This document shows, piece by piece, positions 1-8,068 of a stretch of DNA of 36,616 nucleotides; the first letter of the stretch is position 1, and each line of letters opens with the position of its first letter. The notes under the pieces are model-generated. The model did no database searches. It was not told the DNA's origin and saw only the letters and a list, made by a program, of their open reading frames with translations. The translations under genes were made by a program, and so were the position numbers. This stretch comes from an uncultured Prevotella sp. (GTDB lineage Bacteria > Bacteroidota > Bacteroidia > Bacteroidales > Bacteroidaceae), in contig CAJOQT010000118.1 of the NCBI GenBank assembly GCA_905236875.1, positions 1 to 36,616 on the forward strand, given 5' to 3'.

Positions 1-79
1 CTACCTCCGAGAACATATAGCTCACGTGAGCCGCAGCCTCGTTACCATCACAGGTGATAAATTTCTTTTCTTTAGCCAT
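1..79 (-). CDS. nifJ: Pyruvate:ferredoxin (flavodoxin) oxidoreductase, N-terminal fragment
   Basis: Only the first 26 codons lie in the window; the gene runs off the left edge on the minus strand. The peptide starts MAKEKKFITCDGNEAAAHVS and continues YMFSEV. I recognise this as the N-terminus of Bacteroidales PFOR, where the next residues normally form the thiamine-pyrophosphate-binding start of domain I. The enzyme oxidises pyruvate to acetyl-CoA and CO2 with reduction of ferredoxin, a central anaerobic step. The ATG is preceded by an AT-rich leader and a good Bacteroidetes promoter at 154-184. Identification rests on this short stretch alone; it agrees well with the family start, but the body of the protein cannot be seen. 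Confidence 0.8.
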   Translation of the reverse strand, partial: MAKEKKFITCDGNEAAAHVSYMFSEV

Positions 80-138
80 TTGTTTATAATATAAAATATA
101 ACAGTTTTGCCAGAATAATACCTATTATAATAATAAAT

Positions 139-150
139 CGTTTTAAAACG
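139..150. promoter_or_regulatory. Perfect 12-bp palindrome at the nifJ transcription start
   Basis: CGTTTTAAAACG is a perfect palindrome lying immediately downstream of the -7 box, over the expected transcription start. The position suits a repressor operator, but no regulator is known from the sequence and AT-rich palindromes also arise by chance. Confidence 0.3.
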
Positions 151-153
151 CTG

Positions 154-184
154 CAAAGGTACAAAGAAATCCTCAAATTGCAAA
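154..184 (-). promoter_or_regulatory. Promoter of nifJ
   Basis: Read on the minus strand there is TTTG (181-184), exactly 19 bases, then TACCTTTG (154-161), an excellent match to the Bacteroidetes -33/-7 consensus. Initiation would fall near 147-149, giving a leader of about 70 bases for nifJ. Confidence 0.8.
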
Positions 185-250
185 GCCGTGATTGCAAAAT
201 ATTGCTAAAACGTTTGCGTAATTAGCATTGGTCGTATTAAGCATCGGGTA

Positions 251-1438
251 TCAATATAAAAAACCGAGAAGCCATAAAGGTATCTGGTTGTCCTTACCCA
301 CTTCTGTATTATAGCGTGCGTAGATAATGTCAGGATGATTTTTCATCTTGTTCTGGATTGTTGCATTACATACTCGGAACTTCAATTTCTCATCAACCAC
401 ATAGAAGTTGTCACGTCCGCTCTGATTTACTTTATGGTCTTTCCAAAGCGCATTGACGAAGAATGTCTCCATAGCATCCTGCTGTTCCACCTGGATAGGA
501 TAGATGGCATACATCAGATTTGAGTTATGGAGCATGATTTTCGACGGTTTCTTCGGAAAATCCTGACCTACGGGATAGATAATATTGATGAGCCGGGCAT
601 CAGCCAGATACTTGATATAGTTCATGACCGTTGCTCTCGATGTTTCGATGTTATAAGCCAGTTGACTGACATTGGGAGCCTTGGGGCCGTCTTCTGCAAG
701 CTGGTAGAACAGCTTTTTAATCTTCGTCAGATACTTCAGTTCTATCTGCTTAATAAGCAGAATATCGACTTCTGTCATCATATTCATCGTCTTCAACAGG
801 TTCTCGCTATAGTTCCGATGTTCCTGAAAGAAGGGATAGAAGCCATGATGGATGTAGTGCTGGAAATACCGGTTGGGGGATACCTTCGGCAGAATCTGCT
901 TGATGATATGCTCGTGGTCTTGCAAGATTTCCTCAAGCGAGTAGGGGCGGAAGTCGTTACCTGTCAGCAGGTTGATGAACTCACGGAAAGAAAAGCCTCT
1001 AAGGTTGTAGCTTTTTACAATACCGTTCAATTCGGGGTTTTCGTCTTTCAGCCGCATGACGCTACTGCCTGTAAAGACAATCTTCAATCCAGGATGCTCA
1101 TCATAGCAGCGACGCAGTTCTTTGCTCCAGTCCGGCTGTTTGAATACTTGGTCAATTAGCAGTACACGACCTCCCTGATGGTAAAACTCACCGGCAAAGT
1201 CAGCAATACCTCTTCCCTGGAAATAGAAGTTGTTCATGTTGATATACAAGCATTTCCGATCTGATACGTTGAACTTCTCCTTGGCATATTGCAGCAGGAA
1301 AGTGGTCTTGCCGACACCACGTGTTCCCTTGATACCAATCATGCGGTCGTTCCAGTCAATCTCATCCATAAGGATGCGACGAACTGGCGCATTTGTATGT
1401 TCTACTAAATAACGATGTGTCCTGAAGAACGCTTCCAT
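251..1438 (-). CDS. AAA-family ATPase (DUF4143-type superfamily, archaeal-ATPase-like)
   Basis: This is a 395-residue P-loop ATPase of the large prokaryotic AAA group often annotated as ATP-binding protein. Walker A is GTRGVGKTT near residues 39-47. Walker B is RVLLIDQVF, followed by the group's usual PDWSKELRR segment, and IVFTGSS is the sensor-1-like strand. A winged-helix-like region (NVSQLAYNIETSRATVMNYI) follows, with a C-terminal nuclease-like or substrate region. The position after the Walker B aspartate is Gln (CAA codon), where this family normally has Glu, so hydrolysis may be weak. I chose ATG at 1438 over an in-frame TTG two codons upstream because the protein then starts MEAFFRTHRYL. 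The gene is monocistronic with its own promoter. Biological role is unknown. Confidence 0.75.
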   Translation of the reverse strand: MEAFFRTHRYLVEHTNAPVRRILMDEIDWNDRMIGIKGTRGVGKTTFLLQYAKEKFNVSDRKCLYINMNNFYFQGRGIADFAGEFYHQGGRVLLIDQVFKQPDWSKELRRCYDEHPGLKIVFTGSSVMRLKDENPELNGIVKSYNLRGFSFREFINLLTGNDFRPYSLEEILQDHEHIIKQILPKVSPNRYFQHYIHHGFYPFFQEHRNYSENLLKTMNMMTEVDILLIKQIELKYLTKIKKLFYQLAEDGPKAPNVSQLAYNIETSRATVMNYIKYLADARLINIIYPVGQDFPKKPSKIMLHNSNLMYAIYPIQVEQQDAMETFFVNALWKDHKVNQSGRDNFYVVDEKLKFRVCNATIQNKMKNHPDIIYARYNTEVGKDNQIPLWLLGFLY

Positions 1439-1475
1439 TGACAATCCTATGATTTTGATTTGTTTATATTGGATG

Positions 1476-1506
1476 CAAAGTTAAACATTTTATCTCAAAT
1501 TGCAAA
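1476..1506 (-). promoter_or_regulatory. Promoter of the AAA ATPase gene
   Basis: On the minus strand TTTG (1503-1506) is followed after 19 bases by TAACTTTG (1476-1483). The -33 region shares the 13-mer TTTGCAATTTGAG with the nifJ promoter. Confidence 0.75.
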
Positions 1507-1536
1507 GTATATATAGCAAAATCTCAAAAAAAGTTG

Positions 1537-1544
1537 TAAATTTG
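1537..1544 (+). promoter_or_regulatory. Probable -7 box for the ATP-grasp-like gene
   Basis: TAAATTTG followed by C matches the Bacteroidetes -7 consensus 32 bases before the ATG at 1577. No TTTG lies at the expected -33 position, so the promoter is only partly supported. Confidence 0.5.
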
Positions 1545-1576
1545 CAGCGAAACTTAAGAATAAGAAGATAATTACA

Positions 1577-2632
1577 ATGAAATTACATATTTTTAACCCT
1601 GAACATGACCTTGCTTTGGCAGCCAATCTTTCCAATTTTACGGCTCCATTGGCAGGCAGGGCACTTCGCAATGAGCTCTCGTATCTTCCCGCTTTCTGGG
1701 CAGACGAGGATGATGTTGTCCTGACCGACGACCCCAATTTTGCTGAACGACAGTTCAAGAATGTTGCCGTTCAACTGGACATCAAGTGTCCCCAGCCGCA
1801 GTTTGTCACGAAGAATAGTCTTAACGCTTTGCCCGTCAGTAGTGTGGAGCCTTGGGGCTGGGACTTAGCTATACGTGGTGAACTGTTGCGTGCCGGGCTT
1901 TGTGAGGCTTTGCTACCCAGTGTCGATGAAATCGAAGAAATCCGTCAGTTGTCACATCGCCGTCATACTACATGGATGCTCGATGAAATCGATGTTCCAC
2001 ATACTGTCGGCCAATCCTGGTGTTGTTCGACTATCGATGAAATCAGGGAAATCATGTTCCGTCATCACGACATTGTGCTCAAGGCACCTTGGAGTTCCAC
2101 AGGACGAGGTGTCAGGATGGCTCACGGCACGCTGGAACAGCCGCTATGCCGATGGATCAACCGGTTATTTGAAACTCAAGGATCTGTAATGGTTGAACCT
2201 TATTATAATAAGATATGTGATTTCGGTATGGAGTTTTATAGCGATGGAGACGGACAGGTCGCTTATTGTGGGCTTTCGCTTTTCTCCACCGTCAATGGTG
2301 CCTATACGGGAAATCTCCTGATGTCGGAAGAAAATAAGGAAGAGACCATAAGTCGCTATATTTCATTGGAGACACTTCAATCCGTTCAAGAAAGAATAAT
2401 ATCATTAACAGGAGAAATGTATCAGGGAAAGTATCGTGGTCTTTTTGGTGTAGATATGATGATTGTCTGTCAAGATGACGGCAGCTACGGGTTGCATCCT
2501 TGTGTGGAAATAAACCTCCGTCGTACGATGGGACACGTAGCGCTGGCCATGAAGAAGTACATAAAAAAAGGGAGACTTACCATTTATGGCAAGCCCCACT
2601 CTTTTAGTTTGATGTTAGAACATTCGGTATGA
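1577..2632 (+). CDS. ATP-grasp superfamily-like protein, Bacteroidetes-conserved, function unknown
   Basis: A 351-residue cytosolic protein starting MKLHIFNPEHDLALAANL. Its layout resembles ATP-grasp ligases. An N-terminal part of about 110 residues is followed by a strand and glycine-rich loop, VLKAPWSSTGRGVR (about residues 168-181), the typical ATP-grasp lysine plus flexible loop. Next come VMVEPYYNKICDFGMEF (about 204-220) and near the C-terminus CVEINLRRTMGHVA, where the E-x-N pair would bind Mg-ATP. The carboxylate and amine substrates cannot be deduced. I know similar proteins only as hypothetical proteins of Bacteroidales. The gene stands alone; it is divergent from the AAA gene and its stop lies two bases from the stop of the convergent small gene downstream. 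Confidence 0.7.
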   Translation: MKLHIFNPEHDLALAANLSNFTAPLAGRALRNELSYLPAFWADEDDVVLTDDPNFAERQFKNVAVQLDIKCPQPQFVTKNSLNALPVSSVEPWGWDLAIRGELLRAGLCEALLPSVDEIEEIRQLSHRRHTTWMLDEIDVPHTVGQSWCCSTIDEIREIMFRHHDIVLKAPWSSTGRGVRMAHGTLEQPLCRWINRLFETQGSVMVEPYYNKICDFGMEFYSDGDGQVAYCGLSLFSTVNGAYTGNLLMSEENKEETISRYISLETLQSVQERIISLTGEMYQGKYRGLFGVDMMIVCQDDGSYGLHPCVEINLRRTMGHVALAMKKYIKKGRLTIYGKPHSFSLMLEHSV

Positions 2633-2634
2633 TG

Positions 2635-2814
2635 TTAGTTCATATAGACATATACCATAACCAGGAACAGCACAATGGCTATGACACATAGGCTAAACTT
2701 TAACCACTTCTGAATCTTCTTATTCCGCTCAAGGGCTGCCAGTTGCCTTTGCTTGAACATGGTTGCACCATCCCTGTGATGATGGTGATGATGATGTTGT
2801 TCCGAATTACTCAT
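2635..2814 (-). CDS. Small single-pass membrane protein with natural seven-histidine tract
   Basis: This 59-codon ORF reads MSNSEQ, seven histidines (CAT/CAC mixed), RDGATMFKQRQLAALERNKK, then a basic stretch and one hydrophobic segment, FSLCVIAIVLFLVMVYVYM, at residues 40-58, ending in Asn. The predicted topology is a cytosolic His-rich and basic N-terminus with a C-terminal membrane anchor (tail-anchored type). It is supported as a real gene by a well-formed promoter at 2842-2873 with 20-bp spacing, a 27-base leader, and an end that fits between neighbouring genes without overlap. The histidine run suggests metal binding (Ni, Zn, Co or Cu), which is inference only. It lies downstream of, and in the same direction as, the Dcu-type transporter but has its own promoter. 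Confidence 0.75.
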   Translation of the reverse strand: MSNSEQHHHHHHHRDGATMFKQRQLAALERNKKIQKWLKFSLCVIAIVLFLVMVYVYMN

Positions 2815-2841
2815 TTTCTTATGGTTTCAATTAACTGCGTG

Positions 2842-2873
2842 CAAAAGTACGCAATAATTTTGTAACGACCAAA
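2842..2873 (-). promoter_or_regulatory. Promoter of the His-tract small protein
   Basis: On the minus strand TTTG (2870-2873), 20 bases, then TACTTTTG (2842-2849). The -33 box lies within a CCAAATATTTTGG near-palindrome just after the stop of the transporter gene. Confidence 0.7.
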
Positions 2874-2884
2874 TATTTTGGTAT

Positions 2885-4438
2885 TTAATTAAACAGCATT
2901 GACAACAAATATGCCACGATGGTCGAAACGGAGACACAAACCAGTCCAGGCATCATGAAGGAGTGATTCAACAGATATTTGCCTATCACCGTCGTTCCGG
3001 TACGATCGAAGTTTACCGTTGCAATATCTGACGGATAATTCGGAATGAAGAAATAGCCATAGACACTGGGAAGTACACCTAACAGCACCCATCCGTGAAT
3101 ACCCAGAGAGTAGGCGAGGGGTAACATAGCCACCACGACGGCTCCCTGTGAATTGATAAGAACGGACACCAGGAAGAAGGCGATAGCGATGGACCATGGG
3201 TATTCTTTCACCATATCGCCCAACATGGCTTTCATCTCAGGCATGTAGTTAGAGAAGTATGTGTCAGCAAGCCACGCAATGCCGTAGATGGCGACAACAG
3301 CCACCATACCGCTCTGCCAGACAGCTCCTCCTACAGCCTTCTTGGGCTTCGCGCCACAGAAGATAATCATCAATGCAGCAGCACTTATCATGACAATCTG
3401 GATGACGAGGTTCATGGCTAATGGCTTCTCAGTCTTCTTTGTAACCATATCGACCACCATCTTTCCCTTGATCAAGTCGTCGCTTTTGACAGTCATGGGC
3501 TTGGCATCGGATAGGATAACCTTGTTGGTGTCAGTGACGTGGATTTCCTCACCGTTCACCACCTTTGTAGAGATGCAGATGGTGTCAACCGACTGCGGAA
3601 TGAATGTAACGTTCTTACCTGTCTTTGTGGCTACAACAGTATTGTAGGAGGGCAGCAGATTTACATTAAACGCCTGTGCAATAGAGAAAACGACGATGAC
3701 TCCCAATGCAGCGAAGAAAATATAGACGGCACGCTTTGACTCAGGGGCAATCCTCTTGTTGAGTGTCGTTGCAGAGTCACCATAAATGTAATTGTACTGG
3801 GCAGGGTCTTTGATGCGCTTCTGGAACTCAGGATCCTTGTCAAGGTCTTTCCCCCGATGGAACGAGAAAGCAGCAGCTACCATCAAGCCGATGACACAGG
3901 CGGGGATAGTTACCATAAGAACCTGAGGTATCGTGATGTCAAATCCATTGGAATTGGAAATGAGTACGAACGATACTACTGCAGCTGCAATTGGTGAGCA
4001 CGTGATTCCCACCTGCGAGGCAATACTGGCCACACCACAGGGACGTTCAGGACGGATGCCTTTCTTGATGGCGATATCCACGATGATGGGCATCAGCGTA
4101 TAAACCACGTGACCTGTGCCTACCAACACCGTGAGGAAGAAGGTACACAGGGGAGCCAGGAACGTGATACGGTCAGGATGTTTCCTGAGAAGACGTTCGG
4201 CAATCTGTATCAACCAGTCCATGCCGCCCGATGCCTGTAGAACACCGGCACAGGTGACAGCAGCGATAATGATGTAGATAACGTCAGTTGGCGGAGAACC
4301 AGGCTTCAGTCCGAAGCCGAAAACAAGGATTGCAAGTCCGATGCCTGAAATGGCACCAAGTGCAAGACTGCCGTAACGCGATCCCACGTAGAGTGCCAAA
4401 AGCACTACCAGCAGCTGGATAATCATTACAAATGTCAT
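2885..4438 (-). CDS. dcuB: Anaerobic C4-dicarboxylate transporter, DcuA/DcuB family
   Basis: A 517-residue polytopic inner-membrane protein. The start FVMIIQLLVVLLALYVGSRY and the motifs VGTGHVVYTLMPII, IRPERPCGVASIASQVGI, FHRGKDLDKDPEFQKRI and PSDIATVNFDRTGTTVIG match DcuA/DcuB point for point, so exchange or uptake of fumarate, malate, aspartate or succinate under anaerobiosis is expected. The family is usually 430-450 residues. The excess lies in a hydrophilic, lysine- and threonine-rich stretch at about residues 265-340, between hydrophobic segments, probably an enlarged loop. DcuA cannot be told from DcuB here, so the symbol is a family-level choice. The gene appears monocistronic with a -7 box at 4485-4492. 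Confidence 0.85.
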   Translation of the reverse strand: MTFVMIIQLLVVLLALYVGSRYGSLALGAISGIGLAILVFGFGLKPGSPPTDVIYIIIAAVTCAGVLQASGGMDWLIQIAERLLRKHPDRITFLAPLCTFFLTVLVGTGHVVYTLMPIIVDIAIKKGIRPERPCGVASIASQVGITCSPIAAAVVSFVLISNSNGFDITIPQVLMVTIPACVIGLMVAAAFSFHRGKDLDKDPEFQKRIKDPAQYNYIYGDSATTLNKRIAPESKRAVYIFFAALGVIVVFSIAQAFNVNLLPSYNTVVATKTGKNVTFIPQSVDTICISTKVVNGEEIHVTDTNKVILSDAKPMTVKSDDLIKGKMVVDMVTKKTEKPLAMNLVIQIVMISAAALMIIFCGAKPKKAVGGAVWQSGMVAVVAIYGIAWLADTYFSNYMPEMKAMLGDMVKEYPWSIAIAFFLVSVLINSQGAVVVAMLPLAYSLGIHGWVLLGVLPSVYGYFFIPNYPSDIATVNFDRTGTTVIGKYLLNHSFMMPGLVCVSVSTIVAYLLSMLFN

Positions 4439-4484
4439 AGATGTGTAGATTTTGGGTTTGTTTTAGTCATTGGGATATCGGTTG

Positions 4485-4492
4485 CAAAGATA
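4485..4492 (-). promoter_or_regulatory. Promoter (-7 box) of the Dcu-type transporter gene
   Basis: TATCTTTG on the minus strand, 46 bases before the ATG. The expected -33 position (about 4512-4516) reads CTTG/TTGC, a partial match only. Confidence 0.6.
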
Positions 4493-4551
4493 AGATTTTT
4501 TTTTCATTCGTGCAAGTGTTTTGCGATAAATGCATCAAAAAATACGAATAA

Positions 4552-4583
4552 TTTGGTGGTATCAGAAAAACTTATTACCTTTG
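4552..4583 (+). promoter_or_regulatory. Promoter of ileS and probably the downstream gene run
   Basis: TTTG (4552-4555), 20 bases, TACCTTTG (4576-4583). Initiation near 4590 places the ileS start at 4622 and rules out longer in-frame ORF starts that lie within the promoter. Confidence 0.75.
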
Positions 4584-4621
4584 CACATCAAATTCACGAA
4601 GTAAGAAAACGATATCAGACA

Positions 4622-7600
4622 ATGACAAAGAGATTTAACGAGCATAATGGCTTGAATCTGACGCAGGTAAATAACGACATCCTGCAAATGTGGAAAGAGA
4701 AAAACGTCTTCTGGCGCTCTATCGAAGAGCGCGAAGGCTATCCCCAGTTCGTCTTCTATGAGGGTCCTCCTTCGGCTAACGGTCATCCTGGCATACATCA
4801 TGTGCTGGCAAGAAGCATCAAGGATACTTTCAACCGCTACAAGACCATGCAGGGCTTCCAGGTGAAGCGCAAAGCTGGATGGGACACTCACGGACTGCCC
4901 GTTGAATTAGGTGTTGAAAAGGAGCTGGGTATCACCAAGGCTGACATTGACAACAAGGAGTCTGATAAGTATATTTCTACGGAGGATTACAACCGCAAGT
5001 GTCGTGAGAACGTGATGATTTATACGCAGGAGTGGCGTGACCTGACAGAACGGATGGGCTATTTCGTCGATTTGGATCATCCGTATATCACCTACGACAA
5101 TAAATACATCGAAACATTGTGGTGGCTGCTTAAGCTGTTCTATCATAAAGGACTGCTGTATAAGGGATACACTATTCAGCCGTATTCTCCTGCTGCCGGA
5201 ACGGGACTGTCCAGTCACGAACTGAACCAGCCTGGCTGTTATCGTGATGTGAAGGACACCACTTGCACAGCCATGTTCAAGATGAAGAACCCCAAGCCGG
5301 AGATGACAGGGTGGGGAACTCCCTACTTCCTTGCATGGACCACAACGCCTTGGACGTTGGCTGCCAATTCCGCCCTCTGTGTAGGACCGAAGATTGACTA
5401 TGTAGCTGTCGAGACTTATAATCCCTATACTGCCGAACCGATTACCGTCGTTCTGGCGGAGGCACGGCTGGCAGCTTATCTGGCTCCAGAAGGAGAAATC
5501 ACCGATGGCGGTGAGATGCCAGAATATAAGAAAGGTGAGAAATTCATGCCCTACCGTATTGCAGGACGCTATAAGGGAACTGACCTTGTAGGAATGGAAT
5601 ACGAGCAGCTGATGCCCGCCATCAAGCCGATGGGCGATGCCTTCAAGGTGATTCCTGGTGACTATGTTACGACCGACGACGGTGCCGGTATCGTACATAT
5701 TGCCCCGAACTTTGGTGCCGACGATGCCTTTGTAGCCAAGAAAGCCGGTATCTGTCCTATTGTTCTGATTGACAAGAAAGGACAGGAACGTCCTGTCGTC
5801 GATCTGCAGGGTAAGTATTTCCTGATAGAGGATCTCGACGAAGACTTCGTCAAGAACTATGTCAATGTGGAAGAGTGGGGTAAGTTTGCCGGACGTTATG
5901 TGAAGAATGCCTATGACGAGACGTTGACCGACAAGGACGAGACGCTTGACATCTCTATCTGTATGGATCTGAAGGCACAAGACAAGGTGTTCAAGATTGA
6001 GAAGCATGTGCATAACTACCCCCATTGCTGGCGTACAGACAAGCCGGTCTTGTATTATCCGTTGGATTCGTGGTTTATTAAGAGTTCTGCTTGTAAGGAA
6101 CGTATGAGCGAGCTGAACCGTACCATCAACTGGCAGCCGGAGTCAACGGGAACGGGACGTTTTGGCAACTGGCTGGACAATCTGAACGACTGGAACCTCT
6201 CGCGTTCCCGTTTCTGGGGTACACCGCTACCCATCTGGCGCAGTGAGGATGGTGAAGAAATCTGTATCGGCAGCGTTGAGGAGCTTTACGATGAAATCGA
6301 GAAATCTGTTGCTGCAGGCTTTATGCAGTCGAACCCGTTGAAGGATAAGGGTTTTGTGCCTGGCGACATGAGTCAGGAGAACTACGACCGTATCGACTTG
6401 CACCGTCCTTATGTCGATTATATCGTGCTGGCTTCTGCAACAGGAAAGCCCATGAAGCGTGAGACTGACCTGATAGACGTTTGGTTTGATTCAGGCTCCA
6501 TGCCTTACGCGCAGGTACACTATCCATTTGAAAATGCCGATCTCATCGACAAAAATATCGCTTTTCCCTGCGACTTCATTAACGAGGGTGTTGACCAGAC
6601 GCGTGGATGGTTCTTCACACTACACGCCATCGCAACGATGATCTTCGATAGTGTTGCATTCAAAAACGTGATTTCATCGGGTCTCGTACTTGATGCCAAG
6701 GGCAATAAGATGTCGAAGCATGTGGGTAATGTGGTTAACCCGTTTGAAATGATAGAGAAATACGGATCTGATGCTGTCCGTTTCTATATGATGACCAACT
6801 CTGAACCCTGGGACAATCTGAAGTTCGACCCAGAGGGTGTGGACGAGGTGCGCCGTAAGTTCTTCGGTACCTTATATAATACATACAGCTTCTTTGCCTT
6901 GTATGCCAATGTAGATGGTTTCGACCCGAAGACAGCACAGGTGGCTTTCGAGAAGCGTCCGGAGATTGACCGTTGGATCCTCTCTTGCCTGAACACACTT
7001 ATCAAGGGTGTGGAAAGCGAGCTTGACAACTATGATCCGACACGCGCAGGACGACTTATCGATGCGTTTGTCAACGACTCACTTTCCAACTGGTATGTAC
7101 GCCTGAACCGCAAACGTTTCTGGGGTAAGGATATGAGTGAGGACAAGCTTTCTGCCTATCAGACGCTCTACACCTGTCTGATGACAGTTGCCAAGCTGCT
7201 TGCTCCGTTTGCTCCGTTCTATGCCGATCAGGTCTATAAAGATTTGGGCGGCGACCTTGATTCTGTACATCTGGATAAGTTCCCTGTTTCCGACGAAAAT
7301 CAGATAGACAAGGACTTGGAGGCTCGTATGGAAATGGCACAGAAGATCACGTCGATGGTACTTGCCTTGCGCCGTAAGGTGAACATCAAGGTTCGTCAGC
7401 CGCTGCAGGCCATCATGGTTCCTGCTGTCGATGATGAGCAGAAGAAGCACATCGAGGCAGTGAAGAACCTCATCATGAACGAGGTGAACGTGAAAGAGCT
7501 TCGTTTCGTGGAAGGTGCAGGAGTACTGGTGAAAAAGGTGAAGTGCAATTTCCGTACAATGGGTAAGAAGTTCGGAAAGCTGATGAAGGGAGTTGCTGCC

Positions 7601-8044
7601 GCAATGGATCAGCTCTCGCAGGAGCAGATTGCCGAATTGGAGAAGCACGGAACCATTGGCATCACTGTCGAAGGACAGGAACTGACAGTTGAAGCTGTCG
7701 ATGTAGATATCATCAGCGAGGATATTCCAGGTTGGCTCGTTGCCAATGAGGGTAACCTGACTGTTGCCCTTGAGGTGGAGCTTACAGAAGAGTTGAAGAA
7801 CGAGGGTATGGCTCGTGAACTGATTAACCGCATTCAGAATATCCGTAAGGAAAGTGGCCTTGAGATCACCGACCGTATCGTTGTCACCATCGAACCAAAT
7901 GAGGAGGTCAGGAAGAGTCTTGGCAGTTTCGAGGACTATATCAAGACACAGGTTCTTGCAGAAGAAATTCTTCTACAACCCAATGACGGGCAAGAAATTG
8001 TTTTCGATGACTTTAAGTTAAACATCAAAGTTCTAAAATTATAA
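4622..8044 (+). CDS. ileS: Isoleucyl-tRNA synthetase
   Basis: The 1140-residue class Ia synthetase charges tRNA-Ile with isoleucine. The HIGH signature appears as HPGIHH at residues 55-60 after FVFYEGPPSANG, GWDTHGLPVE follows, the CP1 editing domain occupies roughly residues 200-400, and the second ATP motif is KMSKH at 696-700. The anticodon-binding domain begins near 760, and a long C-terminal extension reaches the stop. Length and motif variants fit the eukaryote-like IleRS class common in Bacteroidetes rather than the E. coli class; that class is often less sensitive to mupirocin, which is inference here. I placed the start at MTKRFNEHNGLNL because the promoter lies over the upstream in-frame extension. 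It is the first gene of a nine-gene codirectional run. Confidence 0.97.
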   Translation: MTKRFNEHNGLNLTQVNNDILQMWKEKNVFWRSIEEREGYPQFVFYEGPPSANGHPGIHHVLARSIKDTFNRYKTMQGFQVKRKAGWDTHGLPVELGVEKELGITKADIDNKESDKYISTEDYNRKCRENVMIYTQEWRDLTERMGYFVDLDHPYITYDNKYIETLWWLLKLFYHKGLLYKGYTIQPYSPAAGTGLSSHELNQPGCYRDVKDTTCTAMFKMKNPKPEMTGWGTPYFLAWTTTPWTLAANSALCVGPKIDYVAVETYNPYTAEPITVVLAEARLAAYLAPEGEITDGGEMPEYKKGEKFMPYRIAGRYKGTDLVGMEYEQLMPAIKPMGDAFKVIPGDYVTTDDGAGIVHIAPNFGADDAFVAKKAGICPIVLIDKKGQERPVVDLQGKYFLIEDLDEDFVKNYVNVEEWGKFAGRYVKNAYDETLTDKDETLDISICMDLKAQDKVFKIEKHVHNYPHCWRTDKPVLYYPLDSWFIKSSACKERMSELNRTINWQPESTGTGRFGNWLDNLNDWNLSRSRFWGTPLPIWRSEDGEEICIGSVEELYDEIEKSVAAGFMQSNPLKDKGFVPGDMSQENYDRIDLHRPYVDYIVLASATGKPMKRETDLIDVWFDSGSMPYAQVHYPFENADLIDKNIAFPCDFINEGVDQTRGWFFTLHAIATMIFDSVAFKNVISSGLVLDAKGNKMSKHVGNVVNPFEMIEKYGSDAVRFYMMTNSEPWDNLKFDPEGVDEVRRKFFGTLYNTYSFFALYANVDGFDPKTAQVAFEKRPEIDRWILSCLNTLIKGVESELDNYDPTRAGRLIDAFVNDSLSNWYVRLNRKRFWGKDMSEDKLSAYQTLYTCLMTVAKLLAPFAPFYADQVYKDLGGDLDSVHLDKFPVSDENQIDKDLEARMEMAQKITSMVLALRRKVNIKVRQPLQAIMVPAVDDEQKKHIEAVKNLIMNEVNVKELRFVEGAGVLVKKVKCNFRTMGKKFGKLMKGVAAAMDQLSQEQIAELEKHGTIGITVEGQELTVEAVDVDIISEDIPGWLVANEGNLTVALEVELTEELKNEGMARELINRIQNIRKESGLEITDRIVVTIEPNEEVRKSLGSFEDYIKTQVLAEEILLQPNDGQEIVFDDFKLNIKVLKL

Positions 8045-8068
8045 TTATCAATAACAAAAACTATTATT

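Noticed and set aside
2870..2882. CCAAATATTTTGG as terminator of the Dcu gene
   Set aside because: It lies upstream-side of the stop on the correct strand but is short, AT-only in the loop and overlaps the small-gene promoter; not convincing as a terminator.
4553..4621. Upstream extension of ileS
   Set aside because: The promoter lies at 4552-4583, so the extension would not be transcribed in full, and family homology begins after MTKRFNEHNG.
4907..6025. Long minus-strand ORF of 372 codons opposite ileS
   Set aside because: It is a shadow of the ileS frame; the ileS protein is unmistakable and the antisense product has no recognisable motif.
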